The notes below the pieces were generated by a model that made no database searches, was not told where the DNA came from, and saw only the letters and a program-made list of their open reading frames with translations. Position numbers and translations under genes: made by a program. Shown here piece after piece: positions 9,430 through 17,509 of a stretch of DNA of 64,000 nucleotides (its first letter is position 1; each line of letters begins with the position of its first letter). Origin of the DNA: Alicyclobacillus sp. ALC3 (GTDB taxonomy: Bacteria > Bacillota > Bacilli > Alicyclobacillales > Alicyclobacillaceae); assembly GCF_028751195.1 (NCBI RefSeq), contig NZ_CP066784.1, positions 3,410,001-3,474,000 on the forward strand, read 5' to 3'.

Positions 9430-10500
9430 TTACTTGCCGGTTGGGATGTTCGGCGAAACCGTGATCGCACCGCTCTTAATCTGGCTCGACAACTGGTTGA
9501 CCTGCTGTACGATCGACTGCGGTACAGTGCTGGTCGGTGGCGCGATGCCGACACCGTTGTTCGAGAGGTCAAAGGTCTGTACACCACTCTTGAACTGGCC
9601 CTGCTGGGCTTCTTTGATGACGTCGTAGGTCGCTGTGTCGACAGCCTTAAGAGCGCTTGTGATGACAGTCTGAGGTGCCAGGTAGTTCTGGTTGGCGTCG
9701 ACACCGATAGCGTATACGCCAGCTGCTTTGGCAGCGTTGATCGAGCCAGTACCGGTGCCGCCAGCAACTGGGAAGATGATGTCCGCACCTTTCGCGATCT
9801 CGTCTTTAGCCAACTGTTGACCTGTCGCCTGGTCGGTAAAGCTGTTGGCGTAGTTGAGGATGATTTTTACGCCCGGGTCAACTTTCTGCGCGCCCTGGTA
9901 GAAGCCGGCGATGTAGGAAGTGACAGGCGGGATATTCTGACCACCAATGACACCAAGTACGTTCTGTCCGTTGATGCCCTTGATGCCGTGTTGCTTCTGC
10001 ATCAGTCCTGCCATTGCACCGACGAGGTAACCGCACTGTTGCGTGTCGAAGATGGCAGATACGACGTTCGGACGGCCAGTGATTGGGTCATCGATGATGA
10101 GAAACTTCGTGTTTGGATATTCTTTGGAGACCTGTTGGACCGCCTGTTGCATCAAAAAGCCAACCGCGATGACCAAGTTGTCGCCGTTTTGGGCGAACCG
10201 GGTCAACTCAGGTACGTAGTCAGAAGCAGCTTGCGACTGTACGACTTCACCCTTCACACCGAGCTGGGATTCAGCCTTTTGCAGGCCCAAGTAAGCGAGG
10301 TGGTTGAAGCTGTGGTCGTTCAAACCACCCGTGTCCGTGACAAGTCCGACTTTAAATGTGGTACCGCTTGGGTTGCCACCCGTTCCGTTCGCTGTCTTGG
10401 TGCCGCCAGCGCTATTATTGGTTGCGGCGCCACATCCAACTACGAGTGTCGACAGTGCAACCATGGCGCCCAGTCCAACTGCCCATTTTCTTGTGTTCAC
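9430..10500 (-). CDS. bmpA: BMP-family nucleoside-binding lipoprotein
   Basis: Substrate-binding lipoprotein of the importer, 356 aa. The N-terminus MNTRKWAVGLG leads to a lipobox ending at Cys23 (STLVVGC), then a Thr/Asn/Gly-rich linker. The mature domain has family segments KVGLVTDTGGLNDHSFN, IIDDP, QQCGYLVGAMAG, ADIIFPVAGGTG and GVDANQNYL. The start is GTG 10500, seven bases after AAGGGGG. The open frame runs ~200 codons further upstream, but that part is not protein-like. First gene of the bmpA-nupOPQ operon, divergent from psuK-psuG. Confidence 0.93.
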   Translation of the reverse strand: MNTRKWAVGLGAMVALSTLVVGCGAATNNSAGGTKTANGTGGNPSGTTFKVGLVTDTGGLNDHSFNHLAYLGLQKAESQLGVKGEVVQSQAASDYVPELTRFAQNGDNLVIAVGFLMQQAVQQVSKEYPNTKFLIIDDPITGRPNVVSAIFDTQQCGYLVGAMAGLMQKQHGIKGINGQNVLGVIGGQNIPPVTSYIAGFYQGAQKVDPGVKIILNYANSFTDQATGQQLAKDEIAKGADIIFPVAGGTGTGSINAAKAAGVYAIGVDANQNYLAPQTVITSALKAVDTATYDVIKEAQQGQFKSGVQTFDLSNNGVGIAPPTSTVPQSIVQQVNQLSSQIKSGAITVSPNIPTGK

Positions 10501-10669
10501 AGGATTTCCCCCTTTTGTCTTGTCAACAGCTCGTCCCAGACTCCCAACTGCTGACCCGTGCAAACGATGTTGATTCATGGAATCAACCAGGCTAAAAATA
10601 GCACAAATGCAGTCTGTACGCGAACTTTCTATAGGGGTGCGCGCGTAATAAAATTCGACAAATTCAAGT

Positions 10670-10733
10670 GTTCGCGAACGACGCCGGAAACATGCGGGTA
10701 CGTTTGGACTTGGTTCCGGTGGCGAGGTAAAAT
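10670..10733 (+). promoter_or_regulatory. psuK promoter and palindrome in the bmpA/psuK divergent region
   Basis: TTGGAC (10704-10709), an 18-bp spacer and TAAAAT (10728-10733) form a sigma-A-like promoter about 40 bases before psuK. Upstream at 10670-10679 lies the perfect palindrome GTTCGCGAAC, a possible operator shared by both divergent operons. I could not place a convincing bmpA promoter. Confidence 0.5.
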
Positions 10734-10774
10734 CCCCATGTACGACTCTGGGTGAGGCGGGGGGATTGTGCTTT

Positions 10775-11674
10775 ATGCATCGACATGTCGTTGTAGTTGG
10801 GGGCGCGAACATCGACGTCAAAGCGCGTATCTTGCACGAGACGGCTTTCTCGACAAGCAACCCAGGAACTGTTTGGCGGACGTCCGGCGGAGTGGGTCGC
10901 AACATTGCCGAAAATCTCGCAGTACTCGGTACCACGGTGCGCCTGGTCTCTCCGCTTGGCGCGGACGAATCGGGGCAGTTCATTCGACGCAGGCTTGAGG
11001 AAGTGGGCGTGGACACGACATATCTGGTCGAACTCGCAGGCCAAAGTACTGGCATGTACGTCGCCGTGATCAACCGGCACGGTGAACTCGAAGTTGCAGT
11101 GTCCGATATGACAGTGCTTGACCACTTCACTCCAGATCAGCTTCGAAAAGTCAGCGACGCCTTTGTCGGGGCTGGCGTTGTCAGCCTTGACGCAAACTTG
11201 TCGACAGAAACCCTGCGCGCGGCGATTGACATGGCTGAGGAGGTGGGAGCAGTCACGGTCGCCGACCCTGTTTCGGTGTCAAAGTCCCGCCACCTGCTCC
11301 CGGTCTTGCAACGGTTGACGCTGGTCACACCGAGCAGGGATGAACTTGCGGCGATGACAGGGATGACTGTCGAGTCGCAAATGGACGTGGCTGCAGCAGT
11401 TCAGGATTTGCATAGTCGCGGTGTGCGGCACGTTGTCGCAACGCTCGGCGACGAGGGCGTGTGCTACCTCACGGGTGACGAAAAGCCCGTGTTTGTGCGC
11501 CCACAGGCTGCTCACGTCGAAGACGTTACAGGTGCGGGGGATGCATTTACCGCAGGTTGTATAGACGCGATGCTTCGAGGACAGTCGATTGCACAGGCGG
11601 CAGTTCGCGGCCAAGCGTTAGCGGCGCAGATTGTGGCCTCCAAGTCGTCTGTTTTAATGAGAGAAGGGCAGTGA
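10775..11674 (+). CDS. psuK: PfkB-family kinase, probably pseudouridine kinase
   Basis: Ribokinase-fold sugar kinase of ~299 aa. Seen: the N-terminal VVVVGGANIDV strand, GGVGRNIAENLAVLG (PfkB signature 1), VTPSRDEL and DVTGAGDAFTAG with the catalytic Asp and anion hole (signature 2). Its stop codon shares a base with the ATG of psuG (TGATG), which points to pseudouridine kinase rather than ribokinase or fructokinase: PsuK makes pseudouridine 5'-phosphate and PsuG splits it. ATG 10775 was chosen; TTG at 10766, eight bases after GAGG, is an alternative. Divergent from a nucleoside importer that could supply the substrate. Confidence 0.88.
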   Translation: MHRHVVVVGGANIDVKARILHETAFSTSNPGTVWRTSGGVGRNIAENLAVLGTTVRLVSPLGADESGQFIRRRLEEVGVDTTYLVELAGQSTGMYVAVINRHGELEVAVSDMTVLDHFTPDQLRKVSDAFVGAGVVSLDANLSTETLRAAIDMAEEVGAVTVADPVSVSKSRHLLPVLQRLTLVTPSRDELAAMTGMTVESQMDVAAAVQDLHSRGVRHVVATLGDEGVCYLTGDEKPVFVRPQAAHVEDVTGAGDAFTAGCIDAMLRGQSIAQAAVRGQALAAQIVASKSSVLMREGQ

Positions 11675-12600
11675 TGAATTTGCAGAGGAACTACTTGACT
11701 TTTACTGATGAGGTGCGGGAGGCGCTTGCCGACAAGCGACCGATTGTGGCGCTCGAGACAACGATTGTGACTCACGGGATGCCGTATCCGCAGAACGTGG
11801 AGACAGCGCGGTTGGTCGAGGAAACGATACGCACGGCTGGAGCGACGCCGGCGACAATCGGCGTGTACAAGGGCGCCATCCACGTCGGTATGTCTGTGGA
11901 CGAGCTGGAGTGGCTCGCCGAACAGACAGGCGTAATTAAGGCCAGTCGCCGCGATTTGCCAGCCGCCTTGTCGCTGGGTCAGACGGCATCTACGACGGTG
12001 GCGGCGACGATGATGGCTGCTCGGTTAGCAGGTGTACGGACTTTTGTCACAGGGGGCATCGGCGGCGTCCACCGCGGCGCTGAGCGGACGATGGACATTT
12101 CTGCCGACTTGACGGAGCTGGCTCACACCGATGTCATTGTCGTCTGTGCTGGAGCGAAGGCGATTCTCGATATTGGACTTACGCTCGAAGTCCTCGAAAC
12201 CCTTGGTGTCCCTGTCCTCGGCTATCAAACCGCGCGTTTTCCCGCATTTTACACGCGCGACAGTGGCTATCTAGCACCGACCCCGGTTGACTCGGCAGAG
12301 CAGGTTGCAGACATTGCGCGCGTTAAATGGGACCTCGGCTGGCAGGGTGGCGTTTTGGTTGGCAATCCAATCCCTGCCGAGCACGAGCTCGACGAATCTT
12401 CCATTCGCGAAGCCATTCGTCAGGCACTCGCGGCGGCCGATGAGCAGGGAGTCAGCGGTAAGGACGTAACCCCCTTTCTGCTGTCAGCGCTAGAACGAGA
12501 AACGGCTGGACAGTCTTTGGCGGCTAACATTCGGTTGATCGAGCACAACGCAAAGGTAGGCGCCGAGATCGCCAAAGCCTACCAATTAAAAGAAGCGTGA
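11674..12600 (+). CDS. psuG: pseudouridine-5'-phosphate glycosidase
   Basis: 308-aa PsuG/IndA-family C-C glycosidase that reversibly splits pseudouridine 5'-phosphate into uracil and ribose 5-phosphate in a Mn-dependent reaction. Family segments: VALETTIVTHGMPYPQN, PATIGVYKG, SRRDLPAA (holding the reactive Lys/Arg region), GASTT-like QTASTTVAATM, FVTGGIGGVHRGAE, VCAGAKAILDI and LGYQTARFPAFY. The start is ATG 11674 after AGAAGGG, sharing one base with the psuK stop. The long frame beginning inside psuK (11557) is rejected. No uracil-degradation genes follow. Confidence 0.95.
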   Translation: MNLQRNYLTFTDEVREALADKRPIVALETTIVTHGMPYPQNVETARLVEETIRTAGATPATIGVYKGAIHVGMSVDELEWLAEQTGVIKASRRDLPAALSLGQTASTTVAATMMAARLAGVRTFVTGGIGGVHRGAERTMDISADLTELAHTDVIVVCAGAKAILDIGLTLEVLETLGVPVLGYQTARFPAFYTRDSGYLAPTPVDSAEQVADIARVKWDLGWQGGVLVGNPIPAEHELDESSIREAIRQALAAADEQGVSGKDVTPFLLSALERETAGQSLAANIRLIEHNAKVGAEIAKAYQLKEA

Positions 12601-12729
12601 ACGGGTGGCGGCGACGGCGATGTCGCAGGTGCTGAAGTGTCGCCGGGCGGGTTCTATGTCTGTGCATTTCGTGATACAGTAGGCATGTGTAGCAAATATT
12701 CAAACAAAATCGGGGGATGGGTGATGTCG

Positions 12730-12743
12730 ACCGACTGGTCGGT
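12730..12743. promoter_or_regulatory. operator-like palindrome before the R2-like oxidase
   Basis: ACCGACTGGTCGGT, with perfect 6-bp arms around TG, ends 36 bases before the oxidase start. The 12-bp core also occurs at 2182-2193 before the acyl-CoA dehydrogenase. The shape is typical of TetR-family sites; the regulator is not in this window. Confidence 0.5.
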
Positions 12744-12779
12744 ATACCATGCGCCAAGCGGCGCGGGAGGGGCACGGGC

Positions 12780-13676
12780 ATGCGGGAATCGGTGATCACG
12801 ACAAGTACGCGTGGCTTGCGGATGGACGTTTTGCCTTACCGGTTGTACAAAAAGGCGAAGAAGCTTGGAATCTGGAACCCCGAAGACATCGACTTCTCAC
12901 AAGACCAACAGGACTGGGCAGACACTACGCCAGAAGGAAAAACGAGACTGTTGCGGCTGGTGTCGATGTTCCAGGCTGGAGAGGAAGCGGTCACTCTCGA
13001 TCTGCTACCATTAATTATGGCGGTGGCCAAAGAGGGCCGCATTGAAGAGGAAATGTTCCTCACCACGTTTTTGTTTGAGGAGTCAAAGCACACCGAGTTT
13101 TTCCGACTGTTTCTGAATGCTGTTGGTGCCAAGGAAGACCTTTCGCATTTTCACAGTGAACCGTATAAAAAGGTGTTCTACGAGCTGTTGCCGGAGGCAA
13201 TGGGACGCCTCATCACCGATACGTCTCCGCGAGCGATCGCAGACGCGTCCGTGATCTACAACATGTTTGTGGAAGGTGTCTTAGCCGAGACCGGGTACTG
13301 GTCGTTTTATCAGAGCCTCGCCAAGTTTGGGAAGATGCCGGGTTTGATACAAGGGATTGAGTATCTGAAGAAAGACGAGTCGCGTCACATTGCGTACGGG
13401 ACATTTTTGCTGCAGCGATTGATCGCCGAAGACCCTTCACTGTACGACTATGTCCAGGAGCGCATGGCGGAACTAGCCCCGTACGCGATGGCGATTAACG
13501 AAGTTGGGGTGGCGGACAGCGACCCGAGTGACCCGATGTACGTCCAGCCACAAGAGGTGATGGCTTTTACGGCGAAGCAACTATCACTGCGAATGGAGAA
13601 GTTGGCCCGAGCCAAGCACAAGTCGATTGAAGAATTGTACCAGACATCAGAGGAAGCAATGGGCGTTCTCAGTTGA
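12780..13676 (+). CDS. R2-like ligand-binding oxidase (Mn/Fe, R2lox)
   Basis: 298-aa ferritin-like protein related to the ribonucleotide reductase R2 subunit but of the R2lox group, which builds a Mn/Fe cofactor, binds a fatty-acid-like ligand and makes a Val-Tyr ether crosslink. By comparison with the known family, all metal ligands appear present: Glu68, Glu101 and His104 (EESKH), Glu165, Glu200 and His203 (DESRH). Val71 and Tyr160 sit at the crosslink positions. The start is ATG 12780, seven bases after GGGAGGGG; the ATG at 12717 region lies before the operator and is rejected. The physiological substrate is unknown; sharing a putative operator with an acyl-CoA dehydrogenase suggests lipid metabolism. 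Confidence 0.93.
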   Translation: MRESVITTSTRGLRMDVLPYRLYKKAKKLGIWNPEDIDFSQDQQDWADTTPEGKTRLLRLVSMFQAGEEAVTLDLLPLIMAVAKEGRIEEEMFLTTFLFEESKHTEFFRLFLNAVGAKEDLSHFHSEPYKKVFYELLPEAMGRLITDTSPRAIADASVIYNMFVEGVLAETGYWSFYQSLAKFGKMPGLIQGIEYLKKDESRHIAYGTFLLQRLIAEDPSLYDYVQERMAELAPYAMAINEVGVADSDPSDPMYVQPQEVMAFTAKQLSLRMEKLARAKHKSIEELYQTSEEAMGVLS

Positions 13677-13736
13677 GTCCGTTTGGAGGCAGAGAACGCC
13701 ACGTCCGGAATACACTGGGGTAAGACATAAAGATGC

Positions 13737-13767
13737 GGCGCCACGACATACGGTGGCGCCATTTTTT
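13737..13767 (+). terminator. rho-independent terminator after the R2-like oxidase
   Basis: Stem GGCGCCAC/GTGGCGCC with an 8-base loop, followed by ATTTTTT. It lies 60 bases after the stop and just before the end of the convergent kinase gene. Confidence 0.88.
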
Positions 13768-13780
13768 GTAGACACAGGAC

Positions 13781-15352
13781 TCAGACGTTGAGCGTCTCAA
13801 GTGCCTGCTGAAGTGTCGCTTTTGTCGTGACTTTGCCATGGAGGCTAATGCCCATCGTAATCATCGTATTGGCGATCTCCGGTCGAATGCCTGTGATTGT
13901 CGCCGCACAGCCGAGCAACGAGATCCCGTCGATGATTCGGAACAAGTGACTGACAACCGCGGTATCGAGGAAGGCGACGCCGGACACATCAATCACGATG
14001 TGTTCAAGACGCAAATCTGCGATTTGCCGCAACGCCTTCTCCTGAATCTGCTTCGCACGGTGCGTGTCCACTGTTCCGACAAGGGGCAGAATGGCGACGT
14101 TTTTCGCGAGCGGAATGACGGGGACAGACAGCTCGTCCAGTGCTTCGCGGTGCGACTGTAATACATCGTTGCGATACTCGAAGTAGCTTGCAAAGTAGTG
14201 CGTTATGTAACGATCGAGGGGGTTGTTGATGCTGCGCTCGAGTTGGAACGCTTGCTCCGTCGTAATCGCTACGTGGCGGTGGTATTCGTAGAGGAACTCC
14301 CAGAGGGTCTGCCGGGAGCACTCGATGAGCTCAAACAATAGCGCGGCGGGATAATCCTCTTTACCGGCCATGCGGCCTGAACTTTTGGCGAGGACAATCA
14401 GTTGATTGACGTTGCCCTCCATAAGGAGCTTAATCAGTCCGTCAATGGTGTTGAACAATTCGTCGAGCGCTGCGTCTTGGCCGTTCAGATAGGAGATGAC
14501 TGTCGTCGCGTTGGTGCTCACTGATTTTTGAAATGCCTGGCGATTGGCCTCATAGAACTGCCAGAAGGTTTGATTGGATTGGTATTCCAACTCCATGGTT
14601 GTACCTCCTACGTTTTCTACACCCGACATTGGGAACTCAAGTACGAACGACGTGCCGCGTCCGGGTGTGCTTTGGACTTGAATCGTTCCACCGTGTTGGT
14701 GCATGGCTGAGTAGACTTGCGCCAAGCCCATACCGGTTCCGTCATCTTTGGTGGAGAAAAAGGGCGTACCGAGCATGTTCAACGTCTCCTTGGACATGCC
14801 GACGCCGGAGTCTTCGATGACTACTTGTATGGAATGTCCCACCCGCTGATGACGCAAGGAAATGTGCCCGTCTGCCGGAACGGCTTCAAAGGCGTTTTTC
14901 AGCAAGTTGAAGAACGTCTTTTTTAGTTGATTGCGTTTGCCGAAAATTTTGCAGTCAGTATCCGCGAACTGCTTGTCCACGGGCACGCGGTAGGCCTGGT
15001 TTTGGAACAAGTAGAGGGCAAACTCCAGTTCCTCAAATAGGCTGACCGGTTCGAACGGTTCACTCACGGTATCCGGTTTCGCCACTTGCAGTAGCTCTTG
15101 CACAATGTTGATCGCGCGGCCCAACTCCGCTTGTGCCACATCGACGTACGGATGTGGAGCATCCTCTTGCAACAGTTGCAAAAAGCCCTTCACGGCGGTC
15201 AAGGGATTGCGAATTTCGTGTGCAATGCCCGCTGCCACTTGCCCGATGTGCGCGAGGTGTACCACGCCAGAGGAGGCGGGATTGGTCAGCTTATGCATTT
15301 CTTGTTCCAGCGGTTTGGTTTTGCCCCAGTGACTCCCGTTTGCTTGCGACAA
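13781..15352 (-). CDS. histidine kinase fused to an RsbR-like STAS protein
   Basis: 523-aa soluble protein with no membrane segment. Residues ~30-250 are a histidine kinase: H-box AGIAHEIRNP with phospho-acceptor His45, an N-box region FFNLLKNAFEA, DSGVGM and GTGMGL. From residue 253 comes an RsbR-type protein: a helical domain (~253-400), then a STAS domain (~405-520) with DVSGVAFLDTAVVSH, where RsbR proteins carry the Thr phosphorylated by RsbT. The junction contains its own ribosome binding site and ATG (see 14594). The TTG start at 15352 follows AAGGGGAG; the gene overlaps the RsbT-like kinase by 62 bases. Probably a stress-signalling hub; its output is unknown. Confidence 0.85.
   Translation of the reverse strand: MSQANGSHWGKTKPLEQEMHKLTNPASSGVVHLAHIGQVAAGIAHEIRNPLTAVKGFLQLLQEDAPHPYVDVAQAELGRAINIVQELLQVAKPDTVSEPFEPVSLFEELEFALYLFQNQAYRVPVDKQFADTDCKIFGKRNQLKKTFFNLLKNAFEAVPADGHISLRHQRVGHSIQVVIEDSGVGMSKETLNMLGTPFFSTKDDGTGMGLAQVYSAMHQHGGTIQVQSTPGRGTSFVLEFPMSGVENVGGTTMELEYQSNQTFWQFYEANRQAFQKSVSTNATTVISYLNGQDAALDELFNTIDGLIKLLMEGNVNQLIVLAKSSGRMAGKEDYPAALLFELIECSRQTLWEFLYEYHRHVAITTEQAFQLERSINNPLDRYITHYFASYFEYRNDVLQSHREALDELSVPVIPLAKNVAILPLVGTVDTHRAKQIQEKALRQIADLRLEHIVIDVSGVAFLDTAVVSHLFRIIDGISLLGCAATITGIRPEIANTMITMGISLHGKVTTKATLQQALETLNV
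14594..14608 (-). promoter_or_regulatory. internal ribosome binding site and ATG within the kinase-RsbR fusion
   Basis: On the minus strand GGAGGT (14603-14608), six bases, then ATG (14594-14596) lie in frame within the fusion, exactly at the kinase/RsbR boundary. Initiation here would give a free 271-residue RsbR-like protein (13781-14596) as well as the fusion. Confidence 0.6.
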
Positions 15353-15716
15353 TTTTGCTCCCCTTTTCTGACGTCTGAATCGAAAAGGTGTCCATCAATC
15401 GCTGTACCCCTGCGAGACCGAGTCCGAGTCCACGAGTAGATGAAACCCCGTCCCCTCTCAGAACATCTTGCAGCAGCTCAGGAAAACCTGGGCCTTCATC
15501 TGTGACGGTGACCTGAATTTCGCCTGGCAGTATCTCGCAGGTAAAAGCACCTGATGCGTTTGCGTGCACAACGACGTTTCGCGTGAGCTCGGCGACGCTA
15601 ACGAGGACCATTTGCTGTTGCATCTCATCGAGTGCCATGCCAAGCATCATACGGCGGGCGACTGCGACGGCCATGTAGACGTCCTCTTCTCGCTCAATCG
15701 GCAGATGCTCTTTCAC
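15291..15716 (-). CDS. RsbT-like serine/threonine switch kinase
   Basis: 141-aa GHKL ATPase of the RsbT/RsbW group. Motifs: SVAELTRNVVVHANASG (N-box), VTDEGPGF (G1) and STRGLGLGLAGVQRLMDTF (G2); the last is typical of RsbT rather than the anti-sigma factor RsbW. RsbT phosphorylates STAS proteins of the stressosome, and the downstream overlapping gene encodes such a protein fused to a histidine kinase. The start is taken as GTG 15716, six bases after GGAGAGG; ATG 15731 overlaps that site and is less likely. No sigma factor or PP2C phosphatase gene is adjacent. Confidence 0.85.
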   Translation of the reverse strand: MKEHLPIEREEDVYMAVAVARRMMLGMALDEMQQQMVLVSVAELTRNVVVHANASGAFTCEILPGEIQVTVTDEGPGFPELLQDVLRGDGVSSTRGLGLGLAGVQRLMDTFSIQTSEKGSKIVASKRESLGQNQTAGTRNA

Positions 15717-15754
15717 CGTAGACCTCTCCATTTATGAAGGGCGGATTCGGACAA

Positions 15755-15784
15755 CATCGGCGTCGGCAATTGCCGACGCCGATG
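15755..15784. terminator. 30-bp perfect palindrome between pepC and the rsbT-like gene
   Basis: Arms CATCGGCGTCGGCAA/TTGCCGACGCCGATG with no unpaired centre in DNA. It lies 29 bases past the pepC stop and 38 bases before the rsbT-like start. It would fold into a strong RNA hairpin but lacks a T tract, so it may be a weak terminator or a stabilising structure. Confidence 0.6.
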
Positions 15785-15813
15785 AGAATGGTTTGGGCCT
15801 AGAGACCAGCCAA

Positions 15814-17169
15814 TTACGCGAGTGACCCCATTGGGTCCCAAGGGTTGAGTTTCTTTGGTTCTTGTTCCAGGGCAGTCAGTAGATTCTCAGGCAGGTGTTT
15901 GCGGTGAACGACGATCTGATACATGAACTCGTCAAACCAGCGGTCGCTCATCACGAAAAACCCGTCTTTGCCGAGTTTCGAACCCCAACTGTTCTCCACT
16001 TTCCAACGGTTCGGCGCACCGTCGGCCAGGTTGACGCCGGTCAGAACCATGGCGTGTGTCATCAGACTTTCACCGTAGTCGAGCCGCTGCGCCTTTGTCA
16101 TCTGCAGCGACGCATCGATCGCGTTCTCGTAGTCGTAAAGGTCGGTGTCGAGGATTCCGTCGTCGCGTGAACGCATCTGACCGACGTCGCAGCCAAACCA
16201 CACGGGTTCGCCTTCGAGGAGTTGTGCAAGGGCCAGTTGCTTGAAGGCAATGATATCCACGTTCAGGTACAGAACCGGGCGACCGCCTTCTACGTTACCT
16301 AGGTACTGTACTGTGTAAGTACGCCCAAACGGTTTGTCGGCTGTCGGGGCATTGATGACGCTGACGTAGTCCGTCAAGTTGACTTTTGCATAGTTCTGCA
16401 CGAAGGCGTGCGGTGTGAGCTCGGTGTCACGGTGGAAGATGCCGTCGATGTCGCGGTACTCAAAGTCAAACGACTTCGGCGGTTCGCCGAGGAAGTAGCA
16501 CAACATGCGGTAAAAGTCGGCGAGGACACTTTGCTTGTAGCTCTGCAGGTCGTCCTGCGCTGCACCTGTATTGTGCTTGTCGCGCAGATGCGCGGCTGCT
16601 TGGCGCAACTTCAGGGTGAGCAGTTCGTTCATCTGCCGAGACCGGCCGCTGTGATAAGTTTCTGGCATCACCCACTGTGGCACGACGCCGTACTTCTCGA
16701 CCAAGTTGACAAACATATCCCACTGCCCGCCGTCCTGCAGGGGGGCCTGCAGCAACCACTGGACAATTCGGCTGTCGGTTGCCTCGTCTTTCGTATCTAT
16801 GACGCGTTCGAGGAAGTAGTTCGCCTTCTCAAATTTGTCCCAGAACATCAGGTAGGTCTGGGAGAGTTCGAACGGCTTAACGTGGTTGGTGCGAGCGATC
16901 TCCGTCCGCAGCGTGTTGAGGCCTGCAAACAACCAGCAACGGCCGCTCTGCTTTTGGTCCGTGATGGGACCCGTTTCGATCTCGTTGGAAAACGTGAACT
17001 GCATCTGAACGAGAGCGTCGCGGTTCGTCGCAACTCCTTCAATGCCACTTTTCGTAATCGCATTCATTCGTGCGCGGTTGATGGAGGACTCGCGAAATGC
17101 GCTCGAAACTTCCTCCAAAAATGCCGCGGAAATCGTACCGGTGTTGATGGAACTCGAGGATATTGCCAC
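15814..17169 (-). CDS. pepC: aminopeptidase C / bleomycin hydrolase family
   Basis: Cytoplasmic papain-family (C1B) cysteine aminopeptidase, 451 aa, close to the usual ~445. The catalytic triad is visible: Cys78 in QSGRCWLFAGLN, His in ESLMTHAMVLTG and Asn in WKVENSWGSK. Other family segments are LSQTYLMFWDKFEKAN and PEFLTTALEQ-like C-terminal residues, where the tail trims the active site in known homologues. It starts with GTG 17169 after AAGGGAG. It would release N-terminal residues from peptides in general turnover. Monocistronic. Confidence 0.95.
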   Translation of the reverse strand: MAISSSSINTGTISAAFLEEVSSAFRESSINRARMNAITKSGIEGVATNRDALVQMQFTFSNEIETGPITDQKQSGRCWLFAGLNTLRTEIARTNHVKPFELSQTYLMFWDKFEKANYFLERVIDTKDEATDSRIVQWLLQAPLQDGGQWDMFVNLVEKYGVVPQWVMPETYHSGRSRQMNELLTLKLRQAAAHLRDKHNTGAAQDDLQSYKQSVLADFYRMLCYFLGEPPKSFDFEYRDIDGIFHRDTELTPHAFVQNYAKVNLTDYVSVINAPTADKPFGRTYTVQYLGNVEGGRPVLYLNVDIIAFKQLALAQLLEGEPVWFGCDVGQMRSRDDGILDTDLYDYENAIDASLQMTKAQRLDYGESLMTHAMVLTGVNLADGAPNRWKVENSWGSKLGKDGFFVMSDRWFDEFMYQIVVHRKHLPENLLTALEQEPKKLNPWDPMGSLA

Positions 17170-17222
17170 TCAGACCGCTCCCTTCGATGAATTTTGAGAA
17201 TTGCACTTCGATTATAACGCAC

Positions 17223-17453
17223 CTATGGAAGTGCCGACGAGAGGGCAGCGCATGTATCCTTCAGAAGCGTGACCACGGTCGACGACGGTGATGTGTCAAG
17301 GTGGCCAAGGATGCCAACCACTGTGACGGTGGCCGCGATGTCACCCCCCTGATGAAACACTGGGCACCCCACCGTAGCAATGCCCGGAAGCAGACTCTCC
17401 TCTGTTGTTGCATAGCCACGCTGGCGGACTAGCGCACACGCACCCTGATACAC
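17223..17453 (-). pseudogene. C-terminal remnant of an IclR-family regulator
   Basis: 76 residues matching only the end of the IclR effector domain: VRQRGYATTEESLLPGIATV, CPVFHQGGDIAATVTVVG and a final helix ending in LSSALP. IclR proteins have ~250 residues with an N-terminal winged helix; both that helix and most of the effector domain are missing. The fragment begins directly after the coat-protein terminator, with no promoter or ribosome binding site, so I read it as a decayed gene. Its former target is unknown. Confidence 0.7.
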
Positions 17454-17460
17454 ACGAAAC

Positions 17461-17502
17461 GGGCTGCCCCCAGAAGGCGTGGAGATGCCAAAGGGGCAGC
17501 CC
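17461..17502 (-). terminator. terminator of the CotF-like gene
   Basis: Stem GGGCTGCCCC/GGGGCAGCCC with a 22-base loop, followed leftward by GTTTCGTG, eight bases past the coat-protein stop. Confidence 0.7.
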
Positions 17503-17509
17503 TCGTTGT

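Noticed and set aside
10501..11130. N-terminal extension of bmpA across the divergent region
   Set aside because: It would run antisense to psuK and place the lipoprotein signal internally; GTG 10500 has a good ribosome binding site and lipobox spacing.
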